In this document: positions 1-4,948 of the stretch, one piece after another
Layout of the letters: each line of letters opens with the position of its first letter
How positions within the stretch are numbered: position 1 is the stretch's first letter
Assembly: GCA_039921525.1 (NCBI GenBank)
Contig: JBDSBP010000490.1
Span: 1-9,090 of the forward strand
DNA length: 9,090 nucleotides
DNA from: JADCRZ01 sp039921525
GTDB lineage: Bacteria > Bacteroidota > Bacteroidia > Chitinophagales > Chitinophagaceae
Reading direction: 5' to 3'
Translations under genes and position numbers: made by a program
Notes under the pieces: generated by a model
What the model saw: only the letters and a program-made list of their open reading frames with translations
Database searches by the model: none
Told to the model about the DNA's origin: nothing

Positions 1-26
1 GCCGCTGACCTAATTCAATAATCATT

Positions 27-1484
27 TTAAGGCAGCTGCGCTGCCGGCCTACAATTGGTACAGGGTGTCTTTGTGAGATCATCCCCCAAATCTTTACGAT
101 ACTTCTCCGCCAGCGCCTGGAGATCAGCAACAACAGTAGGGTTGGTTGATTTTACATCGTTCGATTCCCCTGGATCAACACTCAAATCGTAGAGCGCCAG
201 TTCCACTTTTTCTTCCGCATAAGGCGAACGATAGCCATCGTTACGGGGAGGCGTTTTTTTATAGGTCTGGGCAATATGTGGCAACAGTAATTTCCAGCGG
301 TCTTTTCTCACGGCTTCCAGGCTGTTGGTACGATAATAATAGGCAAGCTCATCCCTGGGATTCGCATCTGGTTGGTTAAGTAGTAAAGGCAAAATATTTA
401 CGCCATCAATTCTATTGGCAGGCAGGGTACTACCGGTTATCTGCGCGATCGTCGGCAACAGGTCAAGAGTTGCTGCCATTTTGTTACACACAACGCCGGC
501 AGGTATCTTGCCAGGCCAGCGCATAATGCAGGGTTCTTTTTGTCCGCCTTCCCAGCTTGATCCCTTGCCTTCCCGCAGCCCCCCCGTATTGCCGGCATGG
601 TTACCAAAACATAACCACGGACCGTTGTCACTCGTAAAAACCACGAGCGTATTTTTTTCCAGGCCGTTCTCTTGCAAGGTTTTCATAACCTCTCCTACCG
701 ACCAGTCTACTTCCATCATTACATCACCAAATAATCCCAATTTGCTTTTACCTAAAAATTTCGGCGAAGCCGCGATGGGTACATGAACCATGGAATGGGC
801 GAGATACAAAAAGAAAGGATGGCTTTTATTTTTTTTGATGAAGTCGGTGGCCCGTTTGGTATAGGTTCCCGTTAGCGTTCCCTGGTCCTGGAGGGATGTA
901 ATATACTTAACAGGGTTATCTCCATCGAGTAAGGGCAGCTTGGGATACCTGCTCCTGCTATTGGTGGTATCTTTAAAATGAACTCCGTCATAATCAAAAG
1001 GCCACATATCATTTGAATAGGGAAGGCCAAGATATTCATCGAAGCCAAAATGTAGTGGAAGATAGGGCGCCTTCGAACCGAGGTGCCATTTGCCTACCAT
1101 GCCGGTAAGGTAGCCGTTTTTCTTTAACATGGAGGCGATGGTTTCTTCCTTTGGATTTAATGCAATTTTTGCCCAGGGTGTAAGTGCGCCTGATATTCCT
1201 ATTCGGTTAGGATAGCAACCGGTGAGCAAACCGGCACGCGATGCAGTGCATACTGCCTGGGCAGCATAGAAATTAGTGAAACGCATACCCTGCGCAGCAA
1301 GGCGGTCAATGTTGGGTGTTTGATATTGAATTCCACTATAACATGCCGGATCACCGTATCCCATATCATCCATGAATATGATTACGATGTTGGGATGTTG
1401 TGGTGAAGCCTTTTGTGCTATTGCAAAAGTAACCAGCAATAAGAAAAGCAGAACAGACAAACATTTCTGAAACAAATTATGCAT
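27..1484 (-). CDS. Secreted S1-family sulfatase (arylsulfatase A-like)
   Basis: This gene encodes a 485-residue secreted sulfatase that should hydrolyse a sulfate ester on a glycan in the periplasm or at the cell surface. Residues 1-23 form a signal peptide with a hydrophobic core (VLLFLLLVTFAIA). The S1 signature CTASRAGLLTG begins at residue 79, so Cys79 is the residue converted to formylglycine by a maturase that must be encoded elsewhere. Metal-binding positions are visible as Asp39-Asp40 (FMDDMGYGD) and Asp286-Asn287 (TSDNGPW). GKWHLG at 131-136 supplies the usual active-site Lys and His, and His230/His234 lie in LAHSMVHVP. The C-terminal subdomain (LYDLSVDPGESND, from 431) is complete, so length and motifs look normal. 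The ATG at 1484 is chosen because it directly precedes the signal peptide; no clear Shine-Dalgarno is seen. It is the only intact polysaccharide-degradation gene here. The family is certain; the sulfated substrate cannot be told. Confidence 0.95.
   Translation of the reverse strand: MHNLFQKCLSVLLFLLLVTFAIAQKASPQHPNIVIIFMDDMGYGDPACYSGIQYQTPNIDRLAAQGMRFTNFYAAQAVCTASRAGLLTGCYPNRIGISGALTPWAKIALNPKEETIASMLKKNGYLTGMVGKWHLGSKAPYLPLHFGFDEYLGLPYSNDMWPFDYDGVHFKDTTNSRSRYPKLPLLDGDNPVKYITSLQDQGTLTGTYTKRATDFIKKNKSHPFFLYLAHSMVHVPIAASPKFLGKSKLGLFGDVMMEVDWSVGEVMKTLQENGLEKNTLVVFTSDNGPWLCFGNHAGNTGGLREGKGSSWEGGQKEPCIMRWPGKIPAGVVCNKMAATLDLLPTIAQITGSTLPANRIDGVNILPLLLNQPDANPRDELAYYYRTNSLEAVRKDRWKLLLPHIAQTYKKTPPRNDGYRSPYAEEKVELALYDLSVDPGESNDVKSTNPTVVADLQALAEKYRKDLGDDLTKTPCTNCRPAAQLP
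31..45 (-). terminator. Possible weak terminator hairpin at the sulfatase 3' end
   Basis: GGCAGC-TGC-GCTGCC is a perfect 6-bp stem with a 3-base loop. It overlaps the last sulfatase codons and ends next to the TAA stop. On the minus-strand transcript it is followed by TTAAAATGATTATT, which is AT-rich but not a true U run. It may equally be a chance palindrome in coding sequence. Confidence 0.25.
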
Positions 1485-1496
1485 AGGTGATTATTA

Positions 1497-1544
1497 ATGG
1501 TTAATGATCGTTGGTTTACTTTCATGGTCAATAGTCGATGGTCA
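1497..1544. repeat. Degenerate heptanucleotide repeat tract
   Basis: The spacer just upstream of the sulfatase start reads as seven-base units: ATGGTTA, ATGATCG, TTGGTTT, a six-base ACTTTC, then ATGGTCA, ATAGTCG, ATGGTCA. The last three are the cleanest. The tract begins 12 bases from the start codon, so it forms the 5' leader of the sulfatase and may overlap its promoter. On the minus strand it gives repeated TTGACC words, which could mimic a -35 element, but I see no matching downstream element. Confidence 0.55.
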
Positions 1545-1566
1545 AATGAGAGAGATGGCAACCCTT

Positions 1567-1587
1567 GGTTCAAACCTATAAGGTTTA
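1567..1587. repeat. Palindromic repeat, copy 1 (AAACCTATAAGGTTT core)
   Basis: The core at 1572-1586 is a perfect palindrome with 6-bp arms AAACCT and AGGTTT around ATA. It is preceded by GGTTC, which is also present before the second copy. It lies between the sulfatase and the broken TIM-barrel gene, about 80 bases upstream of the sulfatase start. It could be a dispersed repeat or an operator. Confidence 0.6.
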
Positions 1588-1610
1588 CTTATTTAGGTCC
1601 AACACCATCA

Positions 1611-1631
1611 GGTTCAAACCTTATAGGTTTA
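1611..1631. repeat. Palindromic repeat, copy 2 (AAACCTTATAGGTTT core)
   Basis: The core at 1616-1630 repeats copy 1 with the three central bases changed from ATA to TAT; the 6-bp arms are identical. The flanking GGTTC and trailing A are conserved, and the copies are 44 bases apart. The paired, evenly built palindromes differ from ordinary spacer sequence. Confidence 0.6.
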
Positions 1632-1690
1632 GCCGAGGCCCGCTTGCAGCTTCTGGCAACCCGGTAAAGAGTTTTGCGATCAAAATAACA

Positions 1691-2301
1691 CTACAGACCG
1701 GGTGATTGAAAAACAAATTTAACATAAGCCGTATTTGCGCCGAAATTCTTTTTTACGTTGGAGGGCTCTTTTACGTCCCTGGGTATTTCAATGACGAGCC
1801 ACCCGCTCCAGCCTATTTTATCGAGGGTTTTCTTGACGGCATTCATGTCAAGGCGTGTATTATTCTGCCACCATACGCCGTCATCGTCTGTACAATGTAT
1901 CTGGCAGATTTTATTTTTACCCAGGATAAGTAGTTCCTTATTTAGGTCTCTGCCATTTTTCAGGGCATTCGAGAAATTTAAGTAGATTTGGATTGCCGGA
2001 GAGTTTATATCTTTTAATAACTGCAGTTCTGCTTTGCCATCTAAGGCCGTTTCAATACCTATAATCACGGAAGAATCCTTTGCCATTTTACCGTTCATTT
2101 TCAAACGATCTATAATGGCGGGACGAAATTCAGGATTTTCACCAGGTCGCCCTGCACACAGAGAGGAAGAAATGCGATCTTTACGTTCATTTGTTTCATG
2201 GTATGAATGCAATCGCCAACCATCCTGTCAACGCCAAGGCGTATGGCAAATGACTGGGCGTAAAAGATGTTCCAGCTGTCCAGGTCTTTGCCAGCAGGCA
2301 T
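1691..2301 (-). pseudogene. Broken sugar-phosphate isomerase/epimerase-like TIM-barrel gene
   Basis: This is the remnant of a xylose-isomerase-like TIM-barrel protein (sugar-phosphate isomerase/epimerase type). The 5' part, in one frame from 2301, encodes a barrel segment including RLGVDRMVGD, MKQMNVKIAFLPLCVQ and GDLVK. The rest continues in another frame: VIIGIET, QIYLNFSNALKNGRDL, ICQIHCTDDDG and WSGWLVIEIPRD, where the Glu of GIE and the His of QIH are typical metal-site positions. The frames meet at a TTTT run on the plus strand (2136-2139). One extra base there restores GDLVK-NPEFRPAIIDRLK, so a one-base deletion in an A-tract is the simplest cause. About 90-100 N-terminal residues are also missing: a TAA stop abuts the first in-frame ATG at 2301, and no continuation is seen upstream. 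The C-terminus appears complete. In related loci such enzymes act on sugars released by hydrolases. The family is fairly sure; the substrate is unknown. Confidence 0.75.
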
Positions 2302-2459
2302 TTAATTAAAAACATTTTTAACATCAGTAGTAGCTATATCATTAAAAGGTACTGGTATTTTGATGATCCCTATTATTTCTCGCGGCGGTTTTCAAAAGTT
2401 ATCGGTATGTCGCCGACGAAATATAGATCTGTCAAAAAGGATTAATACATTAGCTACAA

Positions 2460-2506
2460 AGGCACAAAGGAGCACGAAGAAAAATCTATTGTGCTCCTTT
2501 GTGCCT
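2460..2506 (-). terminator. Perfect 16-bp inverted repeat, candidate terminator
   Basis: AGGCACAAAGGAGCAC (2460-2475) is the exact reverse complement of 2491-2506, with a 15-base loop. It begins 14 bases past the stop of the RIC-like gene, and on that transcript the stem is followed by TTTGTAGC. This suits a terminator, though the U run is short. The left arm belongs to a CACAAAGG-type series (TACAAAGG-CACAAAGGAG-CACGAAG), so it may instead be a dispersed intergenic repeat that serves as a terminator. The spacer 2302-2459 shows nothing else recognisable. Confidence 0.55.
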
Positions 2507-2519
2507 ATATGCCTTTTCT

Positions 2520-3530
2520 CTACAATATAGAAGGCAGGTAAACGGTAGAAGGAATAGCCTTAGCAGGACTTTTATTGGTAGATGACAAATTTTTAAGATA
2601 CTCCTGCTCCAATGCAATTGCTTTCGGGAACAGGATATTATTTTCGATGTGAATATGCTGGTAAAGATCAGTATCAAATTCATTTAACCATTGCAACACC
2701 TGCGCGTAAAATGAATATTCAATATGTGGCATCGTAAAATTGCTGGTGAAGTTCCGGATGAATTCCAGGTGTTCGCCTATCGTTTGATGCGCTGATTCTA
2801 TCCGGATAATAAGATCGGAGATAGAACCGGCAGGTAACGAATTGACACCAATCTTACCTTTTGTAACCTGCACCAGGAAGCGGATGTATGGGAATAAGAT
2901 CTGGTCTTCCTGCAGCATGATAGATTGCAAGTCGGTATGCAATTGATCGAAGACTTTAAAAAGGGGCTTTAGGCCAGGATAATTATTTTGATTCGATTTT
3001 TCCCATTCGTGTTCAATACATAAAAGGATTTTCCGGGTATAGCGGTGATGAGTGGTAACGATAAAATCTGCCAGGTAATCGAGTTCCCAACTATTATAAT
3101 TTACCGTATATGCCAGGGACTGCTGCCCGGTAGCGTTTAGTTCTTTCTCGATAGTTCTGATGGAGAGTGATTTTTCCGCGCAGGCTTCGCGCAAGGTTCT
3201 TTTGCCATTGAAAGAAAAGTCGAGACCATATTTTCTAAGTATTAAAGCCTTCCGGTGATCGGATACAGCCATTTCTCCCAGGGTTTGTGCTCGGGCATCC
3301 TTATTTTTCCCTAGCCGGATACACCATTTTTTCGGTCCTATTTCCAGGTACTCCCAGGAAAAGCGATACCCTTTTTCCTGCAACAGAAGATAAGACAAGG
3401 GTTGGGGTTCATTATAATCATTTATAATAAACTCATTACCCGGTAGCAGGGAATCAAATTTATAAAAGATGTAATCTGGTTTTGCGGAAGAATTCGAATT
3501 GACCTGGTTAATTATTGATTGATTTTTCAT
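2520..3530 (-). CDS. DUF2249-ScdA_N-hemerythrin protein (RIC-like iron-sulfur cluster repair family)
   Basis: This is a 336-residue cytoplasmic protein with three domains. Residues 22-75 are DUF2249 (KFDSLLPGNEFIINDYNEPQPL, in two pieces, then FSWEYLEIGPKKW). Residues 82-131 match ScdA_N/DUF542 (LGEMAV...RKYGLDF...KRTLREAC). Residues 145-310 form a hemerythrin-like four-helix bundle. RIC proteins (ScdA, YtfE, DnrN) hold a di-iron site and help restore Fe-S clusters after nitrosative or oxidative stress. Likely ligands are His161/His162, Glu208, His248 (HQTIG) and His292-xxx-Glu296 (HIHIENNILFP). Two departures stand out. The usual Cys-Cys after the 'YG-hydrophobic-DF' motif is Ser106-Phe107. 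The His of the first HxxxE motif appears to be Ile204 (IMLQEDQILFP). The frame is otherwise complete and clean. It lies 74 bases downstream of the CBM48 gene on the same strand and may have its own promoter. The family is sure; whether it is catalytically normal is not. Confidence 0.88.
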   Translation of the reverse strand: MKNQSIINQVNSNSSAKPDYIFYKFDSLLPGNEFIINDYNEPQPLSYLLLQEKGYRFSWEYLEIGPKKWCIRLGKNKDARAQTLGEMAVSDHRKALILRKYGLDFSFNGKRTLREACAEKSLSIRTIEKELNATGQQSLAYTVNYNSWELDYLADFIVTTHHRYTRKILLCIEHEWEKSNQNNYPGLKPLFKVFDQLHTDLQSIMLQEDQILFPYIRFLVQVTKGKIGVNSLPAGSISDLIIRIESAHQTIGEHLEFIRNFTSNFTMPHIEYSFYAQVLQWLNEFDTDLYQHIHIENNILFPKAIALEQEYLKNLSSTNKSPAKAIPSTVYLPSIL

Positions 3531-3553
3531 AGAATGGGAATTATATTATTTAT

Positions 3554-3586
3554 CAAAATCTATCTGTTTTCATATACCTCTATCAA
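3554..3586 (-). promoter_or_regulatory. Possible Bacteroidota-type promoter for the RIC-like gene
   Basis: On the minus strand TTG (3584-3586) is followed after 21 bases by TAGATTTTG (3554-3562). This is close to the Bacteroidota pattern TTG-N19-23-TAnnTTTG, with one extra base inside the -7 element. The distance to the ATG at 3530 leaves a short leader. The match is imperfect and the region is AT-rich, so chance is possible. No full FNR- or CRP-like palindrome was seen beside it. Confidence 0.3.
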
Positions 3587-3604
3587 TTGCTTATCACACA
3601 AATT

Positions 3605-3925
3605 TCAGATGGTAAATATGCTGTTGAAGCCCGTCGTTCCGTCTGGTTCGCGATATTGATTATAGATATCTTCCATCCATATTTTATCATCTACAAAGAA
3701 CTTGTAGTGATAGGTACCTTTAGGTAACATTGGAATTTCTATTTTCCAGACTCCTTCATCATCCTGTTCCATTAGCAATACATCCTGTGCCCAATTATTA
3801 AAACTACCGGCAAGGGATACATGCGAAGCGCCTTCGAAGGATACATGAGCAGCGAAGTCGTCGTGAAGAGAAAACTCAATTGTTTTTTCCGTGATGTTGA
3901 TTTGAGGTGAATTTTGTGGTTTCAT
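3605..3925 (-). CDS. Stand-alone CBM48/AMPK-type glycogen-binding-fold protein
   Basis: This is a 106-residue protein made almost entirely of one early-set beta-sandwich (CBM48, isoamylase N-terminal or AMPK glycogen-binding type). Visible family features are VSLAGSFNNWAQ (residues 36-47), the GVWKIEIPMLPKGTYHYKF run (58-76) and VDDKIWMED (78-86). They end in a 'DGTTGFNSIFTI' edge strand. Trp45 and Trp60 and the Lys-Phe of YHYKF are typical of the fold. There is no signal peptide and no attached catalytic domain, so it is probably cytoplasmic and may bind alpha-glucan or mediate protein contacts. I chose the ATG at 3925. The frame stays open to a TTG at 4003, but those 26 residues have no family match. 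The gene ends in TGA, which argues that TGA is a true stop in this genome. The fold is confident; the job is unknown. Confidence 0.85.
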   Translation of the reverse strand: MKPQNSPQINITEKTIEFSLHDDFAAHVSFEGASHVSLAGSFNNWAQDVLLMEQDDEGVWKIEIPMLPKGTYHYKFFVDDKIWMEDIYNQYREPDGTTGFNSIFTI

Positions 3926-4241
3926 AAAATAGTATTTTTGGGATGTTATGAATACGTTACCGGGCAAGAAACTATAGTTTTTTATGGGCGAACTTAAATA
4001 CAACCTATAATGAACTATAAATAGACCACTGTTCTTATTATGCAGGAAATTCTAAACTAACTAAATATTAACGGGTTATAGAAAAATTACAACTTCTTAA
4101 AAGAGAAAACTAACTATTTAAATTATTATTTTTTAATTTACATAATAACACTTATACACCCGTAAAAAGACTTTATATTTTTTACAAGTATGAAGTTACC
4201 GACAATAATTTAGTAGACATGTTAATCAGCAGGATTGCCAG
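3926..4241. other. AT-rich divergent spacer
   Basis: This stretch separates the minus-strand CBM48 gene from the plus-strand serine hydrolase remnant and should hold both promoters. It is strongly AT-rich, especially 4060-4190. I see no gene. An imperfect inverted repeat sits at 4162-4185 (GTAAAAA ... TTTTTAC). No convincing TTG/TAnnTTTG pair was found for either gene. Confidence 0.5.
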
Positions 4242-4811
4242 ATGAAGATATTGTTAAAATTTTCCTCAAAATAATTGGTTACCTTAACAGGTATAGTCAG
4301 TTCGTATAGCTCCCGATTCACTGGATTGATTATTACCCTGTTTAGTTGTAAAAAAAATGAACTGCACGAACCTGTTTCCACAAATTGCAGTTTACCTTTT
4401 ACAGACAGCAGCGCAAACAACCTGAAAAATATAATGTATCAAGCACTATTGGATGAATATGTAAAAAAGGGTGTACCAGGTTTAGTTGTTTTGATAAAAA
4501 CCCCAAATGAGGGATTGTGGATTGGTACATCGGGCTACTCAGGAATTGAAGTTAAAACACCCATGCAAAAATGTAATATTGTTTATTCGGCTAGCATCGG
4601 AAAAACATTTTTTGCTGTGGCAATAATGAAACTGGCAGAAGAGGGTAAATTAAACCTCGACGATAAAATAAATCAGTATTTACATGTAGATATTTGTGAT
4701 AAAATACCCAGTGGTAATACTGCCACTATCAGAAATTTACTTGGACAAAGGGCCGGGATTTCGAACTGGAATTCAAGGGGGGTGGTTTCACAATGTGCTG
4801 CCGACAAATAG
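4242..4811 (+). pseudogene. Truncated serine hydrolase (class C beta-lactamase family)
   Basis: This is the N-terminal part of a beta-lactamase/penicillin-binding-like serine hydrolase. Numbered from a TTG at 4275, a lipoprotein-type signal ends at Cys25 (LIITLFSC-KK). VPGLVVLI follows at 67-74 and the nucleophile motif Ser107-Ile-Gly-Lys110 sits in YSASIGKTF. Next comes the helix MKLAEEGKLNLDDKINQYL. The later LLNHTSGI-like motif reads LLGQRAGI. Homology stops near 4785 and the frame ends at 4811, so the YxN and KTG/HxG motifs and over half the usual length (roughly 350-400 residues) are missing. At the 5' end, an ATG at 4242 with an AGGA eight bases before it opens the same frame but meets TAA at 4272 after ten codons. 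The real start is therefore either TTG 4275 or a start disabled by that stop. The product cannot be an active hydrolase. It converges on the GH95 gene. Confidence 0.72.
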
Positions 4812-4948
4812 TATTCGACCTTTTGAAACTTAGATTATCAAGCAGCACCCGGCAGCAACCACCCCCGTTTGAAAATGTGTTTCGCATTGTTTCCGAAAAA
4901 GGAGGGGAAGATGGTGCCGATACGCTGTTTGGTTTTAAACCTTTTATA
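4812..4948. other. Spacer between converging genes holding an unexplained coding-like segment
   Basis: No gene is recognised. The piece 4867-4945 reads on the plus strand as PFENVFRIVSEKGG then EDGADTLFGFKPF without a stop, and on the minus strand as RIGTIFPSFFGNNAKHIFKR. Both look more protein-like than typical spacer. It lies where the serine hydrolase loses its homology, so it may be debris from whatever truncated it. A short palindrome GGTTTTAAACC occurs at 4931-4941. Confidence 0.3.

Noticed and set aside
146..786. Plus-strand open frames across the sulfatase
   Set aside because: They lie antisense to a complete, motif-bearing sulfatase and show no recognisable family features.
1567..1631. 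CRISPR repeats
   Set aside because: Only two 21-base units with a 23-base gap, perfect internal palindromes, no array and no cas genes.
2130..2145. Programmed frameshift in the isomerase-like gene
   Set aside because: The slip site is only a four-base run with no stimulatory structure noted, and the gene has also lost its N-terminus, so plain decay is more likely.
3926..4003. N-terminal extension of the CBM48 protein from the TTG at 4003
   Set aside because: The 26 extra residues show no signal peptide or family match, and an ATG at 3925 directly precedes the domain.
4275..4811. Functional beta-lactamase
   Set aside because: It lacks the YxN and KTG/HxG motifs and more than half of the family length.
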